The notes: a model not told the origin generated them from the sequence alone. A stretch of 64,000 bases of DNA from Desnuesiella massiliensis (GCF_001403615.1 NZ_LN879455.1:124001-188000); one strand, 5' to 3'. Shown: positions 50,972 to 59,742, counted from the stretch's first letter. Numbers and translations: made by a program.

Positions 50972-51575
50972 TGATGCTCTTATAAGGGATAGCTTGAGTA
51001 TAATACTGGATATGGAAGAAGATTTTAATGTTGTAGGTGCTGCTGCTAATGGCGAAGAAGCTTTTAAGGCCTGTGCAAAGCTGCAGCCAGATATTGTTTT
51101 GATGGATATAAGAATGCCTATAATGGATGGAGTTCTTGGAACCAAAAACATAAAAGCTTCCTTTAAACAAATAAAAGTGGTGATACTTACCACCTTTAAA
51201 GATGATGAGTATATAAAAGAAGCCATAAAAAATGGCGCAGAGGGCTATATACTAAAAAATCAACCAGCGGATGCTATAGTAGAGAGCCTAAGAGCGGTTA
51301 ACAAGGGGAATATTGTATTAGAAAAAAATGTGGCAGAAGCACTATCTACTATGTTAAGGGATTATCCCCAAAAGAGTGCTGTAGCTTTAGATATATCTGA
51401 AAGAGAAATGGATATATTAAGACTTATTGGAGAAGGATTTTCTAATAAAGAGATCTCAGAGAAGCTTTATTTAAGTGAAGGAACGGTCAGAAATTATGTC
51501 ACAAAGCTTTTAGAAAAGCTTCAGCTTAGAGATAGGACTCAACTAGCTATCTTCTTCCTAAAGAATTTTTCGTAG
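50949..51575 (+). CDS. NarL/LuxR-family response regulator
   Basis: 208 aa from TTG 50949, chosen because AAGGGGGAA lies 6 bases upstream and the REC domain starts right there with KILIVDDD; ATG 50931 adds six residues. Phosphorylated D53 is in IVLMDIRMP. The C-terminal LuxR-type HTH is complete (SEREMDILRLIGEGFSNKE, LYLSEGTVRNYVTKLLEKL). Controls presumably the upstream exporter operon; the palindrome at 46445 is one candidate site. Confidence 0.94.
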   Translation: MKILIVDDDALIRDSLSIILDMEEDFNVVGAAANGEEAFKACAKLQPDIVLMDIRMPIMDGVLGTKNIKASFKQIKVVILTTFKDDEYIKEAIKNGAEGYILKNQPADAIVESLRAVNKGNIVLEKNVAEALSTMLRDYPQKSAVALDISEREMDILRLIGEGFSNKEISEKLYLSEGTVRNYVTKLLEKLQLRDRTQLAIFFLKNFS

Positions 51576-51622
51576 TCTTAGGAGAAGAGCTTACTATTAA
51601 AAACTAAGGAGAAGTATGTATT

Positions 51623-52465
51623 ATGAAAAGATTTATTCTAGCTTTAGCTTGTTTATTATTACTATTCAATATTAATGTTCAGGCGGCAGTTACTCCCGAG
51701 GTGGAGGTTAAGGTTCAAGGGAATATAGAGAAAGGTGAAATTATAGATATATTTATAAATATTAAAGATATAGAAAGATTTTATGCAGGGAGCCTATCTT
51801 ATCTTTACGATAGAGATGTGATGAAGATAAAATCTATTGAGGCTGGAGAACTGATAAAAGGTAATGGGCTTAACATATTAGAGTTTGGTGGAGATGTAAA
51901 TAACCCTACTGGAAAAGTAGATTATCAATTTACTTGTACTGGGCAGGTGGAGGGCTTTAAAGGCAGCGGTACCTTTATAAAGATAAAAGCGGAAATATTA
52001 GAAAAGAAGGATTTTCATATATTTAGTAAGGCCTTCCAAGGAGGAGCTAATGATGATTTTAATTTAAAGCTTCAGCTTTGTGAAAGGACTCCGGAAAATA
52101 AAATAAATGAGCTAGATTATAAATTTACTGGATATAAATACACTACATCCAAGGGTGGAGAAACAGTTAAAGATATTGTAAAATCTGAAGTAACAAAAAA
52201 TACTGAAAATAAAGAGTCAGGCAATAATATAGCAGAAAATAAACCAGCTAATAATGGAGATAAAAACGATAAAGATAAAGCTTCAGATAATATTAAAAGC
52301 GAAGCTAATAAAGAGGCGCAAAATCAAGAAAAGGATAAAGCTCAAGGGGATAAAGACCTCCTTAATAATAAAGGCAAACAAAGCTTATATGTTAATATAG
52401 GCATAAGTCTAGGTATAGCTATGGTTGGTACTTTAGTTTTTATTATGTATAAAAGAAAAAAATAA
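51623..52465 (+). CDS. Membrane-anchored cohesin-domain protein
   Basis: 280 aa. Signal peptide (ALACLLLLFNINVQA), a cohesin-like domain (~25-150: VKVQGNIEKGEIIDIFINI, LSYLYDRDVMKIKSIEAGELI, GSGTFIKIKAEIL) and then a ~70-residue hydrophilic linker dominated by Lys, Asn, Asp and Glu (~175-250). A C-terminal membrane helix (VNIGISLGIAMVGTLVFIMY) and KRKK end the protein. The layout presents one cohesin outside the membrane on a flexible stalk. With the dockerin-bearing subtilase at 54088 it could display a protease on the surface; binding is not shown. No LPxTG. Located 47 bp after the response regulator, perhaps in the same transcript, with its own terminator. Confidence 0.85.
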   Translation: MKRFILALACLLLLFNINVQAAVTPEVEVKVQGNIEKGEIIDIFINIKDIERFYAGSLSYLYDRDVMKIKSIEAGELIKGNGLNILEFGGDVNNPTGKVDYQFTCTGQVEGFKGSGTFIKIKAEILEKKDFHIFSKAFQGGANDDFNLKLQLCERTPENKINELDYKFTGYKYTTSKGGETVKDIVKSEVTKNTENKESGNNIAENKPANNGDKNDKDKASDNIKSEANKEAQNQEKDKAQGDKDLLNNKGKQSLYVNIGISLGIAMVGTLVFIMYKRKK

Positions 52466-52482
52466 TAAGATATATAGAGTTT

Positions 52483-52527
52483 AAAAGCAAAGCTTGAGGT
52501 AAATATTTGGCTCAAGCTTTGCTTTTT
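52483..52527. terminator. Terminator between the cohesin gene and brnQ
   Basis: 16-bp stem AAAAGCAAAGCTTGAG / CTCAAGCTTTGCTTTT with a 12-base loop and T run. Convergent genes, probably bidirectional. Confidence 0.9.
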
Positions 52528-52552
52528 ATAAATAAATTAAATGTGCATCTAT

Positions 52553-53842
52553 TTAATTATTGACAATATTTTTCTTTGATGTAAGTATTAAGGATGCTAT
52601 AAAAACTATTAATGAAGGCGTAAGCCATAAAAATCCAGAAGCGCCTAAAGGTATAACAGAAATAATATTATTTATTAATATACTATTTATACCTATGCTT
52701 GGTAATATAGAAATTACACTGAAAATTAAGGCTGTATAAGTAGTAAATCTAGTTACCCTGGCATCTTTTATAAAATTCTTTCCTAAGGTTAGCAAGATTA
52801 AAGAAATAACCACAGGATATAAAATACTTAAAATAGGTACTGCTATGGTTACTATTTTGTCTACACCAAAGTTTCCTATCAATATGCTTATGGCACTTAT
52901 TATAAAAGCATTTAAATTGTAGCTTAACCTTCCTCCGGATAGACCTTGAAAAAATGAGGCTGCAGAAGAAATCAGTCCTATAGAAGTGGTCAAACAGGCC
53001 AGGCCAATGGCTATGCCAATAAAAATGCTGCCTAAATTTCCAAGAGTTCTTTGTGAAATCTGAAGTAAAAGCTCTGTTTTTGAAAGATTTTCTGGTATTA
53101 TTACGCTAGTCTGTGAACCTAGATACATAAGACCACCATAAACTACAGCTAAGCCTATAATAGCCACGAAACCTGATTTTATAGTCATAGATATAATCTG
53201 TTTATCTTTATAGCCTCTTTCTATTACTGCTGTGGTAACTATGGAGGCAAAAATTACTGAAGCTAGAGCATCCATGGTTTGATAACCCTCTTTTAATGCA
53301 TTAGGGAAAACTAGTGCGGCACCTGTGTCTACTACGTTTCCTATGGGCGATACAAAGCCTTTTATAATTATGGTTAAAAGAGTTATCAATAATATAGGAG
53401 TAAGATATTTTCCTATGTTATCAATAATCTTTGAAGGCCTTAAAATGAATATTAAATTAATGGCAAAATATATTATCATGGAGATAATAGAAGGCATTGA
53501 AGGGAATAAAGGCCTTATAGAAAGTTCGTGAGTAGTGGCCGCTGTCCTTGGTATAGCCAGCATTGGACCAATAGCTAATATAAGTGCCGTGGTGCATATT
53601 ATGGAGAAAGTTTTTCCCATAGGCTTCGCCATTATTTCAAAACTTCCATGAGTTTTTGTGCAAGCTAGAATGCCTAAAAAGGGAAGACCAACTCCTGTGA
53701 TGATAAAGCCGATAGAAGCTATGAAAAATTGGCTTCCGACAGCCTTACCTAGGTAAGGTGGAAATATCAAATTCCCTGCTCCAAAGAACATAGCAAACAG
53801 AGCAAAGCCTATGATAATCATGTCTTTGAATTTTTTATTCAT
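52553..53842 (-). CDS. brnQ: Branched-chain amino acid transporter (BrnQ, LIVCS family)
   Basis: 429 aa, twelve membrane helices, and the N-terminal family signature FALFAMFFGAGNLIFPPYLG (residues ~13-32). IGLACLTTSIGLISSAASFF is another conserved block. Imports Leu, Ile and Val with Na+ or H+. The usual length is 430-450. Upstream (53843-53890, minus) is a triplicated 9-base repeat (AAACATAAG, AAATATAAG, AAACATAAG) but no T-box leader or attenuator. ATG preceded by GAGAGGA. Monocistronic. Confidence 0.96.
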   Translation of the reverse strand: MNKKFKDMIIIGFALFAMFFGAGNLIFPPYLGKAVGSQFFIASIGFIITGVGLPFLGILACTKTHGSFEIMAKPMGKTFSIICTTALILAIGPMLAIPRTAATTHELSIRPLFPSMPSIISMIIYFAINLIFILRPSKIIDNIGKYLTPILLITLLTIIIKGFVSPIGNVVDTGAALVFPNALKEGYQTMDALASVIFASIVTTAVIERGYKDKQIISMTIKSGFVAIIGLAVVYGGLMYLGSQTSVIIPENLSKTELLLQISQRTLGNLGSIFIGIAIGLACLTTSIGLISSAASFFQGLSGGRLSYNLNAFIISAISILIGNFGVDKIVTIAVPILSILYPVVISLILLTLGKNFIKDARVTRFTTYTALIFSVISILPSIGINSILINNIISVIPLGASGFLWLTPSLIVFIASLILTSKKNIVNN

Positions 53843-54022
53843 ATTTTTATCCTCTCTTCTTATGTTTCTTATATTTCTTATGTTTAATTTGCGCTTTTTT
53901 AATGAATTTTATAAAATATATAAGTAAAACTTAAATAGTATTCGATACAAAATCATAGCATTATTTTATTAATAATTCAAGAGTACATAGAGACTATGGC
54001 TATGTTTACCACCTTTTGCTCA

Positions 54023-54052
54023 TTGTTAATTAGTACACTTATGATGTAAAAT
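54023..54052 (+). promoter_or_regulatory. Probable promoter of the dockerin-protease gene
   Basis: TTGTTA (54023-54028), 18-bp spacer, TAAAAT (54047-54052), 35 bp before the ATG with GGGGGTGAT. The rest of the brnQ-protease spacer shows nothing. Confidence 0.6.
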
Positions 54053-54087
54053 TAATATATTATACTTATAAATGGGGGTGATAGCTT

Positions 54088-56358
54088 ATGAACAGACTGC
54101 TAAAGAGGATTCTAGCCTTAGGAATATCAATTTCAGTCATTGGAGTTGGAGACTTGGGTAGACAAGTTTATGCCTTAAAAGAAAATCCTCAAGAAAAGAA
54201 AAATGATATTAGGATGCATAGTAAATTTAATAAGGCTAATAAAAAAGAAGGAGAACTAATAATAAAGTATAAGAAGGATTTGAAATCAGCTCTTTCTAAA
54301 GAGGATATTTATAAAAAGAATAGTATTAATCTAAAAAAAAGTCTTTCTATTCCAAATGTTGATTTAGTTAAAATTCCGCTGGGTCAAAAGGAAGAGGATG
54401 TTATATCAAATCTAAAAAAGGACCCTAGAGTAGAATGGGTTCAACCTAATTACATATATTATTCTCAAAGCACTAATTTTCTAAATAATAACGCCTATTT
54501 AAAGCAAGAGGAAAATGGTCAATATCAATGGGGGATAAGTAATACAGGCCAAAATATAAATGGACAAGATGGAGTGCCTGATGTAGATATGAATATAGAA
54601 GAGGCTTGGGATGTTACAAAAGGAGGTTCCTCTGAAGGCACAGGCAAGGAAAATATAGTAGCAGTACTTGATACTGGTATAGATATATCACATCCTGATT
54701 TAAAGAACTCTATTTGGATTAATAAAGGTGAGATACCAGGCAATGGCATAGATGACGACGGTAATGGTTATATAGATGATGTTAATGGTTGGGACTTTTA
54801 TAACAATGATAATACTGTATTTGATCCTATGGATGGCGACCAGCATGGAACTCATGTAGCCGGTATCATTGGGGCTTCAAATAACGGCATGGGCATAATA
54901 GGGGTAGCACCAGAAGTGAAAATAATGCCATTAAAATTTATTGGCCCTTTTGGGGGTACCACTGTGGATGCCATTAAAGCTATAGAATATGCTAAAAGAA
55001 AAGGGGTAAAAATCGTAAATTGCAGTTGGGCTAACAATAGCTATGATGCAGCCCTTAAAGAAGCTATAGAAAACAGCGGAGCATTATTCATAGCTTCAGC
55101 GGGTAATGATGGAGAACTTATAGATTCAGGCGTTAGCTATCCTGCAGCTTTTAATTCTGCTAATATAATTTCAGTAGCATCAATTAATAATAGAGGGGAG
55201 TTATCTTATTTCTCTAATTATGGAGTTAAAAATGTGGATATAGCTGCGCCAGGAGAAGGAATTTTGAGTACCGTACCTAAAAAAATAAAAGCATCAGCAG
55301 CAATAAAAGGAAATAATACCTTTTATCAAGGCTTTGGGCTTGAAGCCATAGAAAACAATAGTGAAAGAAAATTTATTTTGGATAAGGTTATGAAGACCTT
55401 AGGAATAAATTATAAGGATCCTATTTTGATAGTACAGGATGATGAAAGTGACTTTGCATTACCAAATTACTTAAATAGTTATAGAGTGCCACTACAGGAT
55501 TTAGGTTATAGTAATATTACGACTTATAATGTGCCTTTTTATGACAATGGTCCAAGCCTTAGCAAGATGAAGCAATATAAGCTGGTACTTTGGTTTACTG
55601 GGGAATCCTATGATAATCCTATAACTATTGATGATGAAGACAATCTAGTAGATTATATAAAGAGCGGAGGAAAATTATATTTATCTGGGGAGAATTTGGG
55701 AGAAAGCCTTAAGGATTCAGATCTATTGCTAAAATATATGGGAGTAAAGATTTTATTTAAAGATGAAGGTGTACAAGCTGTAAAGGGAATGAAGGGCACA
55801 GCCTTTGAAAGTGTAAATATGAATGAAAGCTATATTACAGAGCAAAGCAGCTATAAGATTTCTAAAGGCGGTAATTATGCTTTAGAAGTTAATAAGGATA
55901 GCTATATTAATAGTCAAGGATATACTATTAGCAACAATGCAATTTCAGTATTAGAATATCTTCCTAGCTATAACTATGATAAAAGCTATGAATTCTACGA
56001 TGGAACGTCTATGGCAGCACCTTATATCACAGGACTGGCAGCCTTGCTATATGCTAAGGGTACAACAAATATAGAGGAAATAAAAAATAGGATTTTGAAT
56101 AATTATAAGCCTCTAGAAAGCTTAAAAAATAAAGTAGCAAGTCCGGGAATTCCTGATGCTTTTAGGGCGTTAGGAGGACAAGTATTAAGTTTAGATTTAA
56201 ACAGTGATGGTATAGTAGATATTAAAGATTTGGCTTCTATAGCTCAAAGATATAATTTAAAATATGGAGAAGCTAATTGGGACTATAAATATGATCTTAA
56301 TTTTGATGGAGTTATAGATATTTTTGATTTAGTAAAAGTAGCTAATGGCATTAAATAA
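54088..56358 (+). CDS. Secreted subtilisin-like serine protease with an inserted domain and a C-terminal dockerin
   Basis: 756 aa. Signal peptide (~1-29), a propeptide-like region (~50-125, ending WVQPNYIY), then the S8 catalytic domain with D195 (VLDTGID), H253 (HGTHVAG), oxyanion N340 (ASAGND) and S641 (DGTSMAAP). About 230 residues (~400-632) are inserted before the Ser. They contain DPILIVQDDESDF and YKLVLWFTGESYDNPIT, an alpha/beta fold of the ThuA/GATase-like type. Residues ~698-756 form a type I dockerin with both calcium repeats: LDLNSDGIVDIKDLASIAQR and YDLNFDGVIDIFDLVKVANG. Dockerins bind cohesins, and two cohesin-like proteins are encoded at 39577 and 51623. Expected role: a surface-tethered protease. 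ATG after GGGGGTGAT. Confidence 0.93.
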   Translation: MNRLLKRILALGISISVIGVGDLGRQVYALKENPQEKKNDIRMHSKFNKANKKEGELIIKYKKDLKSALSKEDIYKKNSINLKKSLSIPNVDLVKIPLGQKEEDVISNLKKDPRVEWVQPNYIYYSQSTNFLNNNAYLKQEENGQYQWGISNTGQNINGQDGVPDVDMNIEEAWDVTKGGSSEGTGKENIVAVLDTGIDISHPDLKNSIWINKGEIPGNGIDDDGNGYIDDVNGWDFYNNDNTVFDPMDGDQHGTHVAGIIGASNNGMGIIGVAPEVKIMPLKFIGPFGGTTVDAIKAIEYAKRKGVKIVNCSWANNSYDAALKEAIENSGALFIASAGNDGELIDSGVSYPAAFNSANIISVASINNRGELSYFSNYGVKNVDIAAPGEGILSTVPKKIKASAAIKGNNTFYQGFGLEAIENNSERKFILDKVMKTLGINYKDPILIVQDDESDFALPNYLNSYRVPLQDLGYSNITTYNVPFYDNGPSLSKMKQYKLVLWFTGESYDNPITIDDEDNLVDYIKSGGKLYLSGENLGESLKDSDLLLKYMGVKILFKDEGVQAVKGMKGTAFESVNMNESYITEQSSYKISKGGNYALEVNKDSYINSQGYTISNNAISVLEYLPSYNYDKSYEFYDGTSMAAPYITGLAALLYAKGTTNIEEIKNRILNNYKPLESLKNKVASPGIPDAFRALGGQVLSLDLNSDGIVDIKDLASIAQRYNLKYGEANWDYKYDLNFDGVIDIFDLVKVANGIK

Positions 56359-56380
56359 AAATTACCTTCGTAATTTTTAT
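56355..56380 (+). terminator. Terminator of the dockerin-protease gene
   Basis: Perfect stem ATAAAAATTAC / GTAATTTTTAT with CTTC loop, overlapping the stop codon. AT-rich, so moderate strength. Confidence 0.7.
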
Positions 56381-56460
56381 TATAAGTGAATAAAATTACA
56401 CAATGTGGATATAATTTCTAAGGAAAAAGTGTACATAATATATTTATGGAGTGTGATTTT

Positions 56461-56796
56461 ATGAATAAGATATTACTAGTAGGTAGACTAGTAAAGGATC
56501 CTGAGCTAAAAATATTAGAAGAGTCTCAAAAATCTATGACAAGAATTGTAATAGCTGTAGATAGAGGTTATAAAAACGGAGATGGAGAAAGAAAAGCAGA
56601 TTTCATACCTGTATCCATATGGGGAAAAAAGGCTGAGATAATATGCAAATACTTACGCAAAGGCAGTTTTATAAGTGTTAGCGGAAGACTAAGAACTGGA
56701 ACTTACGAAGATAGGGATGGAAATAAAAAATATCTCTCTGAAGTGGTAGCAGAAGATTTTCATTTTGTAGAATACAAGAAGAAAGAAGAAGCTTAA
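56461..56796 (+). CDS. ssb: Short single-stranded DNA-binding protein (SSB paralogue)
   Basis: 111 aa from ATG 56461 with GGAGTG upstream; ATG 56446 carries the site itself. OB fold with the family blocks NKILLVGRLVKDPELK, ADFIPVSIWGKKAEI and FISVSGRLRTGTYEDRDG. It stops after VEYKKKEEA and lacks the long Gly/Gln linker and acidic DDDIPF tail that recruit partners in the housekeeping SSB. It is therefore probably a secondary SSB used in a special condition. Own promoter (TATAAT at about 56412). Stop followed directly by repeat E. Confidence 0.92.
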   Translation: MNKILLVGRLVKDPELKILEESQKSMTRIVIAVDRGYKNGDGERKADFIPVSIWGKKAEIICKYLRKGSFISVSGRLRTGTYEDRDGNKKYLSEVVAEDFHFVEYKKKEEA

Positions 56797-57030
56797 ACAA
56801 TGCACAGTGCACAATTCACAATGCACAATTGGGGAAATTTTTTCTCCGCTAGAGCTTCGAAAAAATTGAGAATTTAGAAAGCGTGGCTAGTTTAGCCACG
56901 ACTTTTTTACTCTTTTTAATTTAAATAAAGCGTGGGCCAGCCCACGCTTTTATAATTCATAATTTTTTCGTAATGTAATGAAGAAAAAGTTTCATTAATT
57001 GTGCATTGTGCACTGTGAATTGAGAATTAA
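56797..57030. repeat. Palindromic heptad-arm element, copy E
   Basis: Longest copy. Left arm 56797-56834 with CACAATG/CACAGTG/CACAATT heptads; right arm 56995-57030 in inverse. Subterminal hairpins TTTTTTCTCCGCT...TTCGAAAAAA and inverse near 56960. Central CGTGGCTA / TAGCCACG (56882-56900) with T6, plus a second stem GCGTGGGC / GCCCACGC (56930-56947). Begins on the base after the ssb stop codon and ends 9 bp before fdpF ends. Confidence 0.85.
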
Positions 57031-57039
57031 AAAAGTGAA

Positions 57040-59697
57040 TTATATTAAGTTTTCTTTAACTAGTTCTTGAATAGTAGCTTCCTTTTGAATACCTGTAATT
57101 ATTGTCGCTGATTTTGAGGTATCTCCTATTAAAATTCCACCTACTAGCTTTCCATTCTTAAAGAATAATTTTTTGTATAAACCTTTAGCATTATCCTTAA
57201 AGCCTAGTTGTTGTAAGGAGGTATCATCAAAATTAATTGTACCAGCTGAGAAGATTTCAGCATCTAAGGCTTTGAATATTGTGGAGGATACAAAGCCTTC
57301 AAATTCTAGATTATCTCCTACGGCATTTGCTCCCGCTATTTTACCCATTTCTATTGCTGCAGGCCAGTTGCCATATACTATGCAGTTAAGTTCAGCCACA
57401 TCTCCGCAAGCATAGATATCTTTAACATTTGTTTCCATTTTGTGATTTACTATTATACCTTTATCACATTTAATTCCAGCTTGCTCAGCTAATTCTTTAT
57501 TTGGTCTTATACCCACAGAGAATAGTATTACATCTGTGTCTAGAGTTTTTCCACTCTTGAGCTTAACACCCATTACTTTTCCCTTAACCTTGTTTTCAGA
57601 AAGTATGCAGGAGTCAGCAATAATTTCTTCCACAGAATCTCCAAGGATTAGTTCAATGCCTGATTTATCTGCAATAGATTTTAGTAAGGCAGCACCTTCA
57701 TTATCAAGCTGTCTTGGAAGAAGTCTAGAAGCGAATTCTACTACAGTAACTTCTAAGCCAATCTTTTTCATTTCCCAAGCGGCTTCTAAGCCTAGTAAAC
57801 CTCCTCCTATGACTAAGGCTTTTTTAGATGTTGATAAATAGTCCTTAATATTATCTGCATCTTCTAGTTCTCTTAAGGTGAATATTCCATCTACTTTATC
57901 ATAATTTGATGAAGTTAATATTAAATCCCCAGTAGCAGTTTTTAATGCATCGCAAGCTACTTTTACTGGTGGTATAAAGTTGTGGCTACCATTAGCTAAT
58001 ATTAATTTATCGTAGAATAGTTCTGTTCCATCACTTAATAAGATTTTCTTATTCTCAGGTTTTATAGAAGCTACCCATACTCCTAATAATTGCTCTACAT
58101 TATTATCTTCATACCATTTTTCAGGAGCTATATAGAATTCCTCTTCTGGTATGGAAGAAGATATATAATCTGAAAGCTGAGGCCTATAATACGCTAAGGC
58201 TTTTTCCTTTGATAAGATTTGAATCTTAGCTTTAGGATTTCTCTTTCTTATAGCTTCAGCAGCATAGAAGCCTGCAGCACCATTTCCAATAACCACAAAT
58301 TTTTCGTTAGTTTCTGATCTAAATTCACTATCTTCTGATTTAACTTCTATGAATTGCTCAGCAGAAGCGCCGCAAACTGGGCAAATTTCTGGAGCACTGT
58401 CTCCTTCAAAGATTTGACCACAGATTAGACATTTCCAATATCTTGTCTTTTTCTGCTTTCCATTAATAGGAGCCATGGTTTTTTTATTTATTTTCTCAAT
58501 AATTTTTTCAGCAAAGCTAGCACCAAAATTAAAGGCTTTATCTAGTTCTTCCTCAGAAGGCTTAAAGTTTATCTTTAAACCAGGAGTAACCATTTGCATT
58601 TTTAGTTCTCTTAATCTATTTTCAATATAAGGCACAGCTTCTCCGCTCCAACCGTAAGAGCCAAAAGCAGCAGCTACCTTACCGCCATGGACTATAGGAT
58701 TTAATTTAGTTAACACATCACGAATAGGTTCTAGCATATCGCCGTTTATTGTTGGAGAACCAAATAATATACCGTCAGATTCTGCTATATCACTTAATAT
58801 ATCACCCATTTCATGATGGATTACATCATACATTTTAACTTCAAATTCACCCTTGGATTTTATACCTTCTGAAATCTTTTCAGCTAAAGACCTGGTATAT
58901 CCATAAGCGGAAACATAGGATATGGTTACTTTATTTTTTCCATCATTGTCAGTAGACGGAGTACTCCATCCCTTGTATAATTCCATGATTTTTTTAATGT
59001 TTTTTCTAAGGATTGGTCCGTGACCTGTACCTACAGTATTAATTTCTAAATCATTTATCTTCTCTAAGGCTTTTAAAACATAAGGCTTGAAAGGTCCAAA
59101 GATACAATCAAAATAATATTTTAAAGCTTCCATGTAATGCTCTTCATTTTCTACTAGATCATCGAAGATGGTTTGTGTAGAATAATGGCTTCCGAAGGAG
59201 TCACAGGTTATTAGCATTTTATCTTCAGGAATATAGGTATATATGCTATCTGGCCAATGTAGGAAAGGAGCGGATATAAATTTCAAAGTTTTATTTCCTA
59301 AGCTTAAGGAATCTCCATCGCCTACCACGATAGATTCAAAAGGCTTATTAGCGATTTTTTTCATGAATTTTATAGCTGCAGGGGAACCTACTACTTTAGC
59401 ATTAGGGGATAAATCTAATATTCTAGCCACAGAACCAGCGTGATCGGGTTCTGTATGATCAACTACTATATAATCGATTTTTGTTATGTCCACATCTAAA
59501 GATTGAAGTCTGTCTAGGTATTCATCGAAAAATTCAGCTTTTACAGTCTCAAATAGAGCAACTTTTTCACTACCCTTAACTATATAGGAGTTATAAGTGG
59601 TTCCGTAAGGAGTATACATTATTATGTCAAATATTCTTAAGTCAGGATCTAAGGCACCTACCCAGTAAATATCTTTTTTAACTTCTAATGATTTCAT
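57040..59697 (-). CDS. fdpF: Class F flavodiiron protein (FDP core, rubredoxin and NADH:rubredoxin reductase in one chain)
   Basis: 885 aa in four modules. Residues 1-~245 form the metallo-beta-lactamase-like diiron domain with H81-x-E83-x-D85-H86, H147, D166 and H226. Residues ~255-400 are a flavodoxin (TISYVSAYGYTRSLA) for FMN. A short rubredoxin-like center has C423, C426, C439 and C442. Residues ~465-885 are an FAD/NAD(P)H reductase (VVIGNGAAGFYAAEAI, ALVIGGGLLGLEAAWEM). It reduces O2 to water or NO to N2O using NADH, protecting an anaerobe. The domain order is that of clostridial class F FDPs such as the one in C. difficile. All metal ligands are present. Monocistronic, AAAGGGATG site. 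Confidence 0.95.
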   Translation of the reverse strand: MKSLEVKKDIYWVGALDPDLRIFDIIMYTPYGTTYNSYIVKGSEKVALFETVKAEFFDEYLDRLQSLDVDITKIDYIVVDHTEPDHAGSVARILDLSPNAKVVGSPAAIKFMKKIANKPFESIVVGDGDSLSLGNKTLKFISAPFLHWPDSIYTYIPEDKMLITCDSFGSHYSTQTIFDDLVENEEHYMEALKYYFDCIFGPFKPYVLKALEKINDLEINTVGTGHGPILRKNIKKIMELYKGWSTPSTDNDGKNKVTISYVSAYGYTRSLAEKISEGIKSKGEFEVKMYDVIHHEMGDILSDIAESDGILFGSPTINGDMLEPIRDVLTKLNPIVHGGKVAAAFGSYGWSGEAVPYIENRLRELKMQMVTPGLKINFKPSEEELDKAFNFGASFAEKIIEKINKKTMAPINGKQKKTRYWKCLICGQIFEGDSAPEICPVCGASAEQFIEVKSEDSEFRSETNEKFVVIGNGAAGFYAAEAIRKRNPKAKIQILSKEKALAYYRPQLSDYISSSIPEEEFYIAPEKWYEDNNVEQLLGVWVASIKPENKKILLSDGTELFYDKLILANGSHNFIPPVKVACDALKTATGDLILTSSNYDKVDGIFTLRELEDADNIKDYLSTSKKALVIGGGLLGLEAAWEMKKIGLEVTVVEFASRLLPRQLDNEGAALLKSIADKSGIELILGDSVEEIIADSCILSENKVKGKVMGVKLKSGKTLDTDVILFSVGIRPNKELAEQAGIKCDKGIIVNHKMETNVKDIYACGDVAELNCIVYGNWPAAIEMGKIAGANAVGDNLEFEGFVSSTIFKALDAEIFSAGTINFDDTSLQQLGFKDNAKGLYKKLFFKNGKLVGGILIGDTSKSATIITGIQKEATIQELVKENLI

Positions 59698-59736
59698 ATT
59701 TCACATCCCTTTCATGTAAATATATGTAATATATTA

Positions 59737-59742
59737 ATTATA
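59737..59742 (-). promoter_or_regulatory. Likely -10 of the fdpF promoter
   Basis: TATAAT on the minus strand 40 bp before the ATG; the -35 (ACACTT at 17 bp) is poor, so an activator or other control is possible. No PerR or Rex box is convincing here. Confidence 0.4.

Noticed and set aside
53843..54022. T-box or attenuator leader for brnQ
   Set aside because: No T-box sequence (AGGGTGG type) and no antiterminator pair in the short spacer.
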